Below are positions 32,618-41,588 of a DNA stretch of 64,000 bases, in pieces (positions within the stretch are counted from its first letter, which is position 1; each line of letters begins with the position of its first letter). This DNA comes from Brotaphodocola catenula. Lineage in GTDB: Bacteria > Bacillota > Clostridia > Lachnospirales > Lachnospiraceae. The stretch lies in NCBI GenBank assembly GCA_020686985.1, contig JAJEPU010000001.1:62001-126000 (forward strand). Reading direction: 5' to 3'. Made by a program: the position numbers and the translations under genes. The notes under the pieces are model-generated. The model worked only from the letters and a program-made list of their open reading frames with translations. It was not told where the DNA came from and made no database searches.

Positions 32618-33775
32618 TTAATTTTCTGTATTCTTTTCTGTAGTTATTCCACCATTCTGGTTTACAAGAATTCCATTTACCTCGATTCCGCCGTCGATCG
32701 TGATGACGAGACACTGGCGACCATCGATCTCTCTCGTCTCGACGAGGTCGGTGCGCTCCGGATTGACTTTGACGACGACATCCGGTGTCTTTACCTCAAA
32801 GGCGCGAGTACTTGCGATGTTGGAAGCGTAGATCGAGGCGCGCTCGCCGGCAGTCTCATCGAAGTTCTGGTCGAAGTTTTCAAGCTGCTCTTCCTCGACT
32901 CCACTGTTTTCGAGCAGAGTCTTGACCTGATACTTGTCGAGAACGACTGGTTCCGGATCGTCCTTGTGCTCGGAGATCAGTTCATTGAGGTTCTCATGGA
33001 TTGTCTTGACCGTCTCATAGTCGCAGGCATCTCCGAGCGTGTCCGCAATGATCGCCTGAAACGATTCTTTCTGGCTTCCTGCCGGGAGCGGGAGCGGACA
33101 GCCGAGAATCCGCTCGACAACGCTGTCGTGTAGATCCTCACTCTTCCTTGTGTAGAGAAGGGTTGAATGGAGATCAGTCGAGCGATCGTTGAATGCGGGG
33201 AAGAGGAAGCCCCATTCCGGCATTCCGACAACCCAGTCACGGATACGGTTCTGGAAGTTGCTCTCGATCTCATTGTAACTGAGCCCCGGCTTGGAGAGAT
33301 CGACCGGGCAGATCGAACAGAGAATGTAGCTGTAAACCTCGTCGGAGGCATCCTCCATCTCAATTCCGTCGGAGGTGCGTCCCGGGATGTCATAGGCATC
33401 GTGAATCAGCAGGATCAGGAAGTTGCCGACATAGTCATAGCTCTCGATAATCTGGTCGTAGAATGTGTCGAGCAGTTCATCATCAGTCAGACGTGTAGCG
33501 CGCAGTTTCATCAGCAGCTCATGCGGGGTACCCTCGCCCTCGGCAGAGAGTGGAAATTCCAGATTCAGAAGATTTTTTCCGAGTGTTCCGGAGAGATTTT
33601 TTCTCAAAATCTCGAAATATTTGAACATATCCTCTTCGGGGAGGGAGAGAAAAGCCTCCTTCAAGGTCGCTTTTTTATTCTTTTCTCCGTCCACATAACA
33701 GCCACAGATGCGGGAGATCGAGCAACTGTTGGGGGTGAACTGGCGCTTGATTTCAGAAATTTCTTTTTTAATCAT
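32618..33775 (-). CDS. DUF4317 family protein
   Basis: Cytosolic protein of unknown function common in Clostridia. 385 residues starting MIKKEISEIKRQFTPNSCSI, which together with RICGCYVDGEKNK is the family's N-terminal signature; the C-terminus carries CLVITIDGGIEVNG. No membrane segment or signal peptide. ATG 33775 matches the family start, with AAAGGAG 11 bases upstream; the frame is open further upstream but without a site. It stands alone on the minus strand. Confidence 0.8.
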   Translation of the reverse strand: MIKKEISEIKRQFTPNSCSISRICGCYVDGEKNKKATLKEAFLSLPEEDMFKYFEILRKNLSGTLGKNLLNLEFPLSAEGEGTPHELLMKLRATRLTDDELLDTFYDQIIESYDYVGNFLILLIHDAYDIPGRTSDGIEMEDASDEVYSYILCSICPVDLSKPGLSYNEIESNFQNRIRDWVVGMPEWGFLFPAFNDRSTDLHSTLLYTRKSEDLHDSVVERILGCPLPLPAGSQKESFQAIIADTLGDACDYETVKTIHENLNELISEHKDDPEPVVLDKYQVKTLLENSGVEEEQLENFDQNFDETAGERASIYASNIASTRAFEVKTPDVVVKVNPERTDLVETREIDGRQCLVITIDGGIEVNGILVNQNGGITTEKNTEN

Positions 33776-34001
33776 AATAAGATAATCTCCTTTTTCATAT
33801 TTCGTATGTTTCCTTTTACAGGAAAAGTTCCCATCAAAAGTCACCTTTTCATTTTAGTATAATTTTGAGAAAAAGACAATCTTGGTTCCCGTCTGCCGGT
33901 GGAAATTTTCTGTGTGAAAAACTTTGAAGGACGGCAACATCAATCTTGAGATCGAAAAAAGATTGGTTGCCGGTTCCTGTGTATGGATACTGTGTTCATT
34001 G

Positions 34002-34030
34002 TGGACGTTTGGCGCTTGGTATGGTATAAT
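34002..34030 (+). promoter_or_regulatory. Promoter of the gdpP-rplI operon
   Basis: TGGACG (34002-34007), a 17-base spacer and TATAAT (34025-34030). The start codon of gdpP is 64 bases further on. The rest of 33776-34001 shows no gene. Confidence 0.6.
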
Positions 34031-34093
34031 CAGGGGTAAAGCGTATGATATGACTGTTGGAATTCTCAGGAATTCGGCAAGGAGAACAAAAGT

Positions 34094-36136
34094 ATGAAAG
34101 AGAATATCGTGGTAAAGGGACAGCTCAAGGGATATCTGTCCTGGCCCATTGTGCTTTCTGTCTTTCTGGTATGCGGGAATATCGCACTGTTTCTGGTAAG
34201 CCGTGTGGGCGCACTGGTGATGATTCCATTTACCGTGTGCTACATAGGAACGGCGGTCTGGATTTATGTGTACAGTCACAAGCGAATTCTTGGCGGTCTG
34301 GTGGAGTTTTCTTCCGAATATGCGTGGATTCAGAAGCAGTTGCTGACGGATATGGTGATCCCATATGCGCTGGCAGATGAAGATGGACGACTGCTTTGGA
34401 TGAACCGCTCATTTCAGGAAGCGATACAGACAGAAAAAGGAAACAGAAAAAGCCTTCTTTCCATTTTTCCCAACCTGACTCGGAATGATCTGGTGCCGGA
34501 TGATGGAATGGTTCTGGTTCATACCTCTTATGGGGACAAGAAATTTCGACTGGATATTCAGCCGATCTATGTGAGCAGTTCCGAGGAGGAGGAAAAGGAA
34601 GCACTGGTCAGCAGACAGAAACTGCTTGCGATCTATCTGTTCGATGAGACAGAAATGTTGCGTTGTTTGCAGGAGATCACGGATGAGAAGATGGTTGCCG
34701 GACTGATCTACCTCGACAATTACGATGAGGCACTTGAGAGTGTGGAGGAAGTACGTCGTTCTCTGCTGACAGCTCTGATTGACCGAAAGATCAACAAGTA
34801 CATCAGTGCGATGGACGGTGTGGTAAAGACGCTGGAGAAAGACAAGTATTTCTTTATCATCAAGCAGAAATATGTTCAGCAACTTCAGGAGGAGAGATTC
34901 TCGATTCTGGAGGATGTAAAGACCGTCAACATCGGAAATGAGATGGCGGTGACGCTGAGCATTGGCATCGGTATGAATGGAGACACTTACGCGCAGAATT
35001 ATGATTATGCGCGTGTTGCGATTGATATGGCACTTGGTCGTGGCGGAGATCAGGCAGTTCTGAAAGATGGAAGCCGGATTCAGTATTACGGCGGAAAATC
35101 TCAACAGCTTGAGAAGGCGACCCGCGTCAAGGCACGTGTCAAGGCACATGCGATGCGAGAGTTAATGGAGACGAAGGATCGCCTCCTGATTATGGGACAT
35201 CGGATCGGTGATATTGACTGTTTTGGCTCTTCGATCGGTATTTTCCGAATTGCGACAGCGCTGAATAAGAAGGCGCATATCGTGATCAACGAGGTCACGA
35301 CTTCGGTAAAACCGATGATGGATCGATTTGTCGATAACCCGGAGTATCCGGATGATATGTTCCTGTCGGGAGCGCAGGCCGCGGAGCTTGTGGATGCCAA
35401 CACAATGCTTGTCGTTGTGGACGTAAACCGTCCGAGCATCACCGATGCCCCGGAACTGCTCAAGATGGTGAAGACGATCGTTGTTCTCGACCATCACAGA
35501 CAGAGCAGTGAGATCATCTCAAATGCGGTACTCTCGTATGTGGAACCGTATGCATCCTCCGCATGTGAAATGGTTGCAGAGGTGCTTCAGTACATCGCAG
35601 ACGGAATCAAGATCAAGTCGGCGGAGGCAGATGCGATGTATGCCGGCATTGTCATTGATACGAATAACTTTACCAATCAGACGGGCGTTCGCACGTTTGA
35701 GGCAGCCGCTTACTTACGGCGCTGTGGAGCAGATGTGACGCGAGTTCGCAAGCTGTTCCGCGATAATATGGTAGATTACAGAGCAAAGGCGGAGACAATC
35801 GCTTCTGCGGAGGTCTACCGGGATGCATTCTCAATTGGAGAATGTCCGGCGGAAGGACTTGAGAGTCCGACTGTTGTCGGTGCCCAGGCAGCAAACGAAC
35901 TGCTTGAGATCAAGGGCATCAAGGCTTCTGTGGTGCTCACAGAGCTTCACGGAGTCATCTATGTCAGCGCACGCTCGATTGATGAGGTCAACGTGCAGGT
36001 GATGATGGAACAGCTGGGAGGCGGAGGTCATCGAACGATTGCAGGCGCTCAGCTGAAAGAAATGACGGTCGAGGAGGCAAAACGCCGTGTCAAGGCGGTC
36101 ATCGACCAGATGTTAGAGAAGGGAGATATTTCATAA
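34094..36136 (+). CDS. gdpP: GdpP-type cyclic-di-AMP phosphodiesterase (DHH family)
   Basis: Membrane-bound phosphodiesterase that degrades c-di-AMP. 680 residues: two membrane helices (about 15-60), a PAS-like region, a degenerate GGDEF domain (about 170-310) and a C-terminal DHH/DHHA1 catalytic unit with [30 protein letters not shown] and [12 protein letters not shown], which hold the metal-binding residues. Stop and rplI start overlap (TAATG), and the gdpP-rplI-dnaB order is the one found in Bacillus. AAGGAG lies nine bases before the ATG. Confidence 0.92.
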   Translation: MKENIVVKGQLKGYLSWPIVLSVFLVCGNIALFLVSRVGALVMIPFTVCYIGTAVWIYVYSHKRILGGLVEFSSEYAWIQKQLLTDMVIPYALADEDGRLLWMNRSFQEAIQTEKGNRKSLLSIFPNLTRNDLVPDDGMVLVHTSYGDKKFRLDIQPIYVSSSEEEEKEALVSRQKLLAIYLFDETEMLRCLQEITDEKMVAGLIYLDNYDEALESVEEVRRSLLTALIDRKINKYISAMDGVVKTLEKDKYFFIIKQKYVQQLQEERFSILEDVKTVNIGNEMAVTLSIGIGMNGDTYAQNYDYARVAIDMALGRGGDQAVLKDGSRIQYYGGKSQQLEKATRVKARVKAHAMRELMETKDRLLIMGHRIGDIDCFGSSIGIFRIATALNKKAHIVINEVTTSVKPMMDRFVDNPEYPDDMFLSGAQAAELVDANTMLVVVDVNRPSITDAPELLKMVKTIVVLDHHRQSSEIISNAVLSYVEPYASSACEMVAEVLQYIADGIKIKSAEADAMYAGIVIDTNNFTNQTGVRTFEAAAYLRRCGADVTRVRKLFRDNMVDYRAKAETIASAEVYRDAFSIGECPAEGLESPTVVGAQAANELLEIKGIKASVVLTELHGVIYVSARSIDEVNVQVMMEQLGGGGHRTIAGAQLKEMTVEEAKRRVKAVIDQMLEKGDIS

Positions 36137-36582
36137 TGGAAATTGTATTACTGGAAGACGTAAAAGCACTTGGAAAAAAGGGACAGATTGTAAAGGTAAA
36201 TGACGGATATGCGCGCAATTTCATCCTGCCGAAGAAGCTCGGTGTTGAGGCGACCGCAAAGAACTTAAACGATCTGAAACTTCAGAAGGCAAATGCAGAG
36301 AAGATTGCAGCAGAACAGCTCGCTGAGGCAAAGGCACTCGCAGAGAAGATCGGAGAGCTTTCCGTAACCCTGAAGATGAAAGCGGGAGAGGGCGGAAGAG
36401 CCTTCGGTTCTATCTCCAGCAAGGAGATTGCAGTCGCAGCAAAGGATCAGCTTGGCTTGGAGATTGACAAGAAGAAGATGGTTCTTCCGGAAGCAATCAA
36501 GACCTTCGGTACGCATGAGGTTCCTGTAAAACTGCACAAAGATGTAACTGCAAAGCTGACGGTTAAGGTAACGGAAGCATAA
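36136..36582 (+). CDS. rplI: Large-subunit ribosomal protein L9
   Basis: 148 residues with the L9 N-terminal signature [21 protein letters not shown] and [14 protein letters not shown], a long connecting helix and the C-terminal rRNA-binding domain ([10 protein letters not shown]...). Translationally coupled to gdpP by a one-base overlap. Confidence 0.97.
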   Translation: MEIVLLEDVKALGKKGQIVKVNDGYARNFILPKKLGVEATAKNLNDLKLQKANAEKIAAEQLAEAKALAEKIGELSVTLKMKAGEGGRAFGSISSKEIAVAAKDQLGLEIDKKKMVLPEAIKTFGTHEVPVKLHKDVTAKLTVKVTEA

Positions 36583-36625
36583 GCATATTAAGGCAATATG
36601 CAGAAATGCAGAGTGCCGGGCAGAT

Positions 36626-36672
36626 ATGCAGACGGATTTTAGGCGCGAGGAGCGCGTGGGTCCTGTCTGCAT
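36626..36672 (+). other. Hairpin between rplI and dnaB
   Basis: ATGCAGAC (36626-36633) pairs with GTCTGCAT (36665-36672), with an inner CGCG/CGCG helix. No T-run follows, so it may attenuate or process the transcript between the two genes rather than end it. Confidence 0.45.
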
Positions 36673-36713
36673 AAATGTTTTGGTGCAAAGAGGAATACAG
36701 GAGAAACAAATGT

Positions 36714-38045
36714 ATGGATGAACCTTTGATGAAAAGGGTGGCTCCTCACAGCATTGAGGCAGAGCAGTCGGTGATCGGCTCCATGTTGATGGACAGGGAG
36801 GCGATCATTGCTGCCTCTGAGATCGTGACGGCTTCTGATTTTTATCAGACGCAGTACGGTATCATGTTTGAGACGATGGTAGAGCTTTTTAATGAGGGCA
36901 AGCCGGTCGATCTGATCACGCTTCAGGACCGTTTGAAGGAAAAGGATGTACCTCCGGAAGTCAGCAGTCTTGACTTTGTCCGCGACATCATCACAACAGT
37001 GCCGACGTCTGCGAATGTGCGGTCTTACGCCAATATTGTTCGTGAGAAAGCTGTTTTGAGAAAACTGATCCATGTAAATGAGACGATTGCGAATACCTGT
37101 TATGCAGGTAAGGAGCCTCTGGATCAGATTCTTGCGACTACGGAGAAGACGATTTTTGATCTGCTTCAGAGCCGTGGAGGTGGAGAGTTTGTGCCGATCC
37201 GCCAGGTCGCTCTGAATGTGTTGGAGAAGATTGAGGTCGCCTCTAAGAGTCAGGGAAGTGTAACCGGAATCCCGACCGGATTTATTGATCTGGATTACAA
37301 AACTTCCGGTATGCAACCGTCCGACCTTGTATTGATTGCGGCACGTCCGTCTATGGGAAAGACGGCATTTGTGCTGAATCTGGTCGATCATGTGGCGGTG
37401 CGCAAAGGTCTGCCGTGCATGGTGTTCAGTCTGGAGATGTCCAAGGAGCAGTTGGTTAACCGTATGCTGGCGATGGAGTCGAATGTTGACGCACAGAAAC
37501 TTAGAAACGGAAATCTGACGGACTCCGACTGGGATGCGGTTGTCGAGGGAATCGGTGTGATCGGCAATTCCAATCTGATCATTGACGATACCCCGGGTAT
37601 CTCGATCACAGAACTGCGCTCAAAGTGCAGAAAGATGAAACTTGAGCATGGACTCAGCATGATTATCATCGATTACCTTCAGCTGATGAGCGGAAGCGGA
37701 AAATCAAGTGATAACCGTCAGCAGGAAATTTCAGAGATTTCGAGATCGTTGAAGGCGTTAGCGCGTGAGATGAACGCTCCGGTGCTTGCACTGTCTCAGC
37801 TTAGCCGTGCCTGTGAGACGAGAACAGATCACCGTCCGATGCTTTCTGACCTTCGAGAATCCGGAGCAATCGAGCAGGATGCCGATGTCGTGATGTTTTT
37901 GTATCGTGATGATTATTATAATAAAGACACCGATACACCGAACATTGCGGAAGTCATCATCGCAAAACAGAGAAATGGCCCGATCGGAACCGTCAATCTG
38001 CTCTGGCAACCGGAGTTCACAAAGTTTGTCAATCTGGCAAAATAG
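36714..38045 (+). CDS. dnaB: Replicative DNA helicase DnaB
   Basis: Hexameric fork helicase. 443 residues: N-terminal domain (VAPHSIEAEQSVIGSMLMD), RecA-like C-terminal domain with Walker A IAARPSMGKTAFVLN, the FSLEMSKEQLVNRM motif, Walker B LSMIIIDYLQLMSG, and LSQLSRACETR...RPMLSDLRESGAIEQDAD. ATG 36714 gives the standard DnaB N-terminus; AGGAG lies ten bases upstream. Its loader genes are at 19982-23003. Confidence 0.95.
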   Translation: MDEPLMKRVAPHSIEAEQSVIGSMLMDREAIIAASEIVTASDFYQTQYGIMFETMVELFNEGKPVDLITLQDRLKEKDVPPEVSSLDFVRDIITTVPTSANVRSYANIVREKAVLRKLIHVNETIANTCYAGKEPLDQILATTEKTIFDLLQSRGGGEFVPIRQVALNVLEKIEVASKSQGSVTGIPTGFIDLDYKTSGMQPSDLVLIAARPSMGKTAFVLNLVDHVAVRKGLPCMVFSLEMSKEQLVNRMLAMESNVDAQKLRNGNLTDSDWDAVVEGIGVIGNSNLIIDDTPGISITELRSKCRKMKLEHGLSMIIIDYLQLMSGSGKSSDNRQQEISEISRSLKALAREMNAPVLALSQLSRACETRTDHRPMLSDLRESGAIEQDADVVMFLYRDDYYNKDTDTPNIAEVIIAKQRNGPIGTVNLLWQPEFTKFVNLAK

Positions 38046-38112
38046 GTTGGTCGCGCAGAATATATTTACGAGTTTTTGCGGGCATCGATTTGAAATGAGA
38101 AAAATATAGCGG

Positions 38113-38179
38113 AAAAGACATGGGCAGTCAAATGGGAATGAAAGAGAACATTCCTGTCTGACTGTCCATGTCTTTTTTT
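38113..38179 (+). terminator. Intrinsic terminator after dnaB
   Basis: Arms starting AAAAGACATGGGCAGTCA (38113-38130) and TGACTGTCCATGTC (38159-38172) pair over about 17 bases, followed by T7. The second copy of a dispersed hairpin repeat begins in the T-run. Confidence 0.88.
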
Positions 38180-38234
38180 ATATGATAGGAAATTGCGTCC
38201 TATCATATAAAAACGCTCCGCAAGAATCCTCACA
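38175..38234 (+). repeat. Dispersed hairpin repeat, copy 2
   Basis: Perfect 12-bp palindrome TATATGATAGGA-AATTGCG-TCCTATCATATA (38179-38209) followed by CGCTCCGCAAGAATCCTCAC; same core and position (terminator T-run) as the copy at 30819-30876. The remaining 38235-38398 shows no gene. Confidence 0.6.
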
Positions 38235-38398
38235 TGTATTCATAATTCTTCTCAAGGAGTCATATGTTTCTAGTAGTGCAGAAAGGCAGGGATTGTGTAT
38301 CTGTCTGTATATGCCAGAGTATTTATTTCTGGCAGATCTTTGACATATCCCTGTCAGGGCAAATCTGAAAAATATGAGAGACCATAAGGAGAGAAAGT

Positions 38399-39082
38399 AT
38401 GGACGGGACACATTATTCCATATCGGAGGCGGGAAAGCTCGTGGGTGTTGAGTCCCATGTTCTTCGGTACTGGGAGGACGAGCTTCAACTGAAAATACCT
38501 CGTAATGGGAAGGACTATCGGTATTATACAGATCTGCATATTCAGCTGTTGAAAAAGGTGAAGGAACTGAAAGAAAAGGGGTATCAGCTCAAGGCGATCG
38601 AGCAGGTATTGAAACGTATGCTTGACGGGGAGGAAGACGTCAATCCGGATGAAATTTTGAGACAGAATGCAGTCAATATTTTAAAGGAAGGGAAAACGGG
38701 GGAAGTCATGGCAGTGGAAGAGAAGAAGAGTGTCAAAGAGGGTGGGGGAAAGCAGGAGCTTTCTGCTCTGTCTCCGGAAGAGAAGATGCAACGGTTCCAA
38801 CAGCTTATGAATCATATTATTGGGAATGCAGTCGGACAGGCTGTCAAGGAAAACAGTGAGGCGATCAGCGGGGAAATCAGCCGTCAAGTCAATGACCGGA
38901 TGGTGCAGGAGTTTGAGTACATGATGAGGATCAGCGATGAGAGGGAAGAGGAGCGCTTTAAGATGCTCGATGAGAGTCTGCGCGCGTACCAGAAAAATGG
39001 GAAGAGCAAGGCGGAGGCAGCCGTGACGAGGATGCCGTTTTTCAGAAAGAAAAAATTCGGGAGAAGCGGAAAGAAGATGTGA
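38399..39082 (+). CDS. MerR-type DNA-binding protein
   Basis: Putative transcriptional regulator, 227 residues. The N-terminal winged helix is MerR-like: YSISEAGKLVGVESHVLRYWEDEL then YRYYTDLHIQLLKKVKELKEKGYQL, followed by a dimerisation helix. The C-terminal half is a long charged helical region ending in a basic tail (FFRKKKFGRSGKK); no effector domain is recognised. It stands alone; AAGGAG lies seven bases before the ATG. Targets unknown. Confidence 0.78.
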   Translation: MDGTHYSISEAGKLVGVESHVLRYWEDELQLKIPRNGKDYRYYTDLHIQLLKKVKELKEKGYQLKAIEQVLKRMLDGEEDVNPDEILRQNAVNILKEGKTGEVMAVEEKKSVKEGGGKQELSALSPEEKMQRFQQLMNHIIGNAVGQAVKENSEAISGEISRQVNDRMVQEFEYMMRISDEREEERFKMLDESLRAYQKNGKSKAEAAVTRMPFFRKKKFGRSGKKM

Positions 39083-39092
39083 ATAAATTCAA

Positions 39093-39133
39093 ATAAAAAA
39101 ATCCCCTTTCGCACGACAATACGAAAGGGGATT
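39093..39133 (-). terminator. Terminator for the ferredoxin gene
   Basis: CCCCTTTCG and CGAAAGGGG pair around a short loop (about 39103-39130); on the minus strand the stem is followed by a T7 run (plus-strand A-run 39095-39101). Confidence 0.82.
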
Positions 39134-39152
39134 ATGTAGGTTAATTGAAAAA

Positions 39153-39347
<195 letters not shown>

Positions 39348-39480
39348 TTATACATTCGTTGTTACTTTATTCTATCCCATTTTTGAAAAATATTCAAGAG
39401 GAAAATGTTGCACAAATGGATAAAATCAGGTACAATTTTCAGTTAGCTTCAGGTAACTTATGGCAGAACGGGAATAGAGC

Positions 39481-39509
39481 TTGCTAATTTTGGGAAAAAG
39501 TATTATAGT
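39481..39509 (+). promoter_or_regulatory. Promoter of the DUF1858 gene
   Basis: TTGCTA (39481-39486), a 17-base spacer and TATAGT (39504-39509), 38 bases before the start codon. Confidence 0.65.
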
Positions 39510-39547
39510 ATGAGTACATCCGCGAATTCTATAAGGAGGAAATTGAC

Positions 39548-39766
39548 ATGGAGAATAAAGAGACCATTCAGATCAGCAAGGATATGCTGATTGGTGAGCT
39601 GATCCAGATGCATGAGCTGATCGCTCCGATGCTGATGCGTGCAGGTATGCATTGCCTTGGATGCCCGTCTTCTCAGATGGAGAGTCTTGAGGAAGCATGC
39701 ATGGTTCACGGCATTGACTGTGATGATCTGGTTACCGGTATCAATGAGGTACTGGCTACTTTATAA
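39548..39766 (+). CDS. DUF1858 domain protein (hybrid-cluster-associated redox disulfide type)
   Basis: 72 residues: [20 protein letters not shown] followed by [18 protein letters not shown], the layout of the stand-alone DUF1858 family in which a CxxC (here CLGC) sits after the first helix pair. Function unknown; a disulfide redox or metal role has been proposed for the family. AAGGAGG lies eight bases upstream of the ATG. Two other DUF1858-like domains occur in this window, at the N-termini of the proteins at 48984-50018 and 50713-51912, which lack the CxxC. Confidence 0.88.
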   Translation: MENKETIQISKDMLIGELIQMHELIAPMLMRAGMHCLGCPSSQMESLEEACMVHGIDCDDLVTGINEVLATL

Positions 39767-39793
39767 GAAAATTGATAAAGTAAGATTTTCTGA

Positions 39794-39828
39794 AAAAAGG
39801 ACACCCGAGTATTTCGGAGGTCCTTTTT
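39794..39828 (+). terminator. Intrinsic terminator after the DUF1858 gene
   Basis: AAAAAGGAC and GTCCTTTTT pair around a small inner CGA/TCG helix, giving a stem with T5 on both strands. Confidence 0.7.
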
Positions 39829-39947
39829 GTGTTGTGTACGTCGAAGACGTGACTGTGACTCTTTGCTTTTCCTTTTTTCTCTTGCAATTGGGTGTATTCT
39901 CTAACAATTTCTTAGGAATATTATAATGCGATCAAAAATAAAAATCA

Positions 39948-40021
39948 ACGCCGTGTATCCCGCAATTCATCCCACCACCTACACATTTGTTTAGAGGTGG
40001 GGGATTTCTTGCTCATGGCGT
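39948..40021. mobile_element. Solo IS200/IS605-type end hairpin
   Basis: A 74-base imperfect palindrome: outer ACGCCGTG/CATGGCGT, then GCAATTCATCCC...GATTTCTTGC, and a core CCCACCACCT/AGGTGGGG. The GCAATTCATC...TTCTTGC frame around a GGTGGG hairpin resembles the right ends (and TnpB guide-RNA ends) of IS200/IS605-family elements in Firmicutes, as I recall them. No tnpA or tnpB is nearby, so this is a leftover or minimal derivative. It abuts the mecA stop and may now act as its terminator. Confidence 0.5.
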
Positions 40022-40022
40022 G

Positions 40023-40829
40023 TTAAATCAGAGCCATTTTCTCGAGTGCATGTGCACGAACGATGATTTCATAATGCTCCTGATAGTAGGCTTCACTGGC
40101 GGATTCCGGTTTCACGCGGGTTCCGTATTCAGATAAGATGTTGCAGATCCGGCTGAATCCAAGTGGATCCATATCCTTACTGCTGAGTACCAGATAATAC
40201 TGGGAAGTTCCCGGCTTCTTGTACAGGGTGTTGATGCCCTGTGGAATTGAGACGGTTACTCGGGCGGCTTCGGAGACCTGATCAAGGCTGTCGAAACGAT
40301 AGATGCGGGTCTGAACAGGCAGGGCTTTCTGAATTGCCTGTAAAGCGTTTTTCGTCTCACTCTGAGTAGAATTAAGAGAATTCGGATCAGAATCCTGTGT
40401 CGTCGCGATGCCGGAAAGTTCCGGATCGGGCGCTTCGGAAATCGCCTGAAGCTCTTTGTTTAAGTATTCCATCAGATCGTCAGCTCCCTCAAGAAATTCA
40501 CCGGCGAATCTGGTTGAGGACTCCGGGTCTTCCTCGGAAAGCTGAGAAAACTTGGAAAAACGGGTGTCAAGTTCTTCTGGATCTTCTATCTTGGTAATGA
40601 CCAGCATAACGCTCTCGCCGGAAAGCGGAATTGCTTCAACCATCAACGGAATATCATCTTCCGCATCAAATCCTACTTCAGTGGAGGCCTTTTGAATCAT
40701 CTCACGGAATAGACTGCGGGCTTTCTCACTTCCATAAGCCAACTCTCCCAGGTTTAAGTTGCGTGTGCTCAGATCGGTACTGGTCAGGGTGCAACGTATC
40801 TGGTTGTCATTAATTCGCTCTATCCTCAT
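40023..40829 (-). CDS. mecA: MecA-type ClpC adaptor protein
   Basis: Adaptor that delivers substrates to the ClpC ATPase. 268 residues. The N-terminus MRIERINDNQIRCTLTSTDL matches the MecA substrate-binding domain; the C-terminal domain (about 165-260) has IYRFDSLDQVSEAARV, TLYKKPGTSQYYLVLS and ILSEYG, the ClpC-binding fold. A variable acidic linker joins them. GGAG lies seven bases before the ATG. Confidence 0.85.
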   Translation of the reverse strand: MRIERINDNQIRCTLTSTDLSTRNLNLGELAYGSEKARSLFREMIQKASTEVGFDAEDDIPLMVEAIPLSGESVMLVITKIEDPEELDTRFSKFSQLSEEDPESSTRFAGEFLEGADDLMEYLNKELQAISEAPDPELSGIATTQDSDPNSLNSTQSETKNALQAIQKALPVQTRIYRFDSLDQVSEAARVTVSIPQGINTLYKKPGTSQYYLVLSSKDMDPLGFSRICNILSEYGTRVKPESASEAYYQEHYEIIVRAHALEKMALI

Positions 40830-40873
40830 AAGATCACTCCTCTCTATAAAAAAGATGCTATTTGCTCAATTTA

Positions 40874-40903
40874 ATTATAGTATATGATACGGGGAAAAAT
40901 CAA
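40874..40903 (-). promoter_or_regulatory. Promoter of mecA
   Basis: On the minus strand, TTGATT (plus 40898-40903), an 18-base spacer and TATAAT (plus 40874-40879), about 45 bases before the start codon. Confidence 0.6.
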
Positions 40904-41016
40904 TTCCTATGTGTAAATTTTATAAAAAGTTAAGGTTATCGTGTTGCAATACACAGGCAGAAATTTCCTGAAATAAAAATCCACTACAATTCGTGTAACG
41001 CATGAACAAACAGTAA

Positions 41017-41125
41017 CTATTTTGTTTCTGTCGAGCTGCGCTCTCTGAGTATGAGATAAATCGTTTGGAAAAGTTCGTTCATATCGATCGGTTTGGCGAT
41101 GTGCCTGTTCATTCTGGTAGAGAGG
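41017..41125 (-). pseudogene. Remnant of a hybrid-kinase receiver domain C-terminus
   Basis: The minus-strand frame ending at 41017-41019 reads MNRHIAKPIDMNELFQTIYL, the classic end of a receiver domain with the conserved Lys-Pro pair, then RERSSTETK and a stop. Upstream on that strand the frame dissolves into a purine-rich low-complexity tract, so only the last 36 or so codons survive. Nothing else in 40904-41016 is recognised. Confidence 0.6.
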
Positions 41126-41249
41126 GAGATAATGGGGAATAATGGGAAATAATGGGAAAGATAATAAGAACGATAATGGGAAGAATAAAAGAAAGAATAA
41201 TGAAGAATAACAGAAAGGGTAATAGAAAGAGTAACAGAAAGAGTAACAG
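41126..41249. repeat. Purine-rich short tandem repeat tract
   Basis: Irregular head-to-tail copies of units such as AATAATGGGAA and AGAAAGAGTAAC with only A, G and T on the plus strand over most of the tract. Probably slippage-generated sequence between the receiver remnant and the large inverted repeat. Confidence 0.6.
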
Positions 41250-41391
41250 GGCGCCGACGGCTGAAGTAAATCCATAGGGACTCGCTCTCGCTCCGATTCA
41301 ACGCAGCGGTGCATAGGACTGCAAAATACGCAGTCCAAACACCGGCGTTTCATACGGGTCCCTAATGGATTTCTTACAGCCTTACGGCGCC
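41250..41391. repeat. Large inverted-repeat (MITE-like) element before the pilus locus
   Basis: Arms of about 33 bases, 41250-41281 (starting GGCGCCGACGGCTGAAG) and 41358-41391 (ending ACAGCCTTACGGCGCC), pair imperfectly. Inside, AACGC/GCGTT, CGGTG/CACCG and GGACTGC/GCAGTCC nest in order, so the whole 142 bases can fold into one long hairpin. No open frame. Non-autonomous transposon or structured RNA are both possible. The pilus promoter starts 22 bases beyond it. Confidence 0.6.
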
Positions 41392-41412
41392 GTGAGTTTT
41401 TTGAGTTTTCAG

Positions 41413-41442
41413 TTGACAGCGAGTGGGGGAATAGACTATAAT
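41413..41442 (+). promoter_or_regulatory. Promoter of the sortase/pilus operon
   Basis: TTGACA (41413-41418), an 18-base spacer and TATAAT (41437-41442), leaving a leader of about 140 bases before ATG 41589 that is AT-rich and without clear structure. Confidence 0.75.
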
Positions 41443-41588
41443 CCAACTATCAGAGAAAAATAAGAATTAAGTTTTTCTTTTTCAGAAGAATTCTAAAAAG
41501 TCGGTTAGATCTAATTATAAATCACTAAATCATTCAATAAAAAATCAAAGTAAAAAAATAAATAAACGTAGACCCCAAAAGGAGATGA

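Noticed and set aside
41017-41446. Minus-strand 94- and 179-codon frames across the purine-rich repeats and fold-back element
   Set aside because: Most of the translation is simple repeat or hairpin arm; only the receiver-domain tail at 41017-41125 is meaningful and is listed as a remnant.
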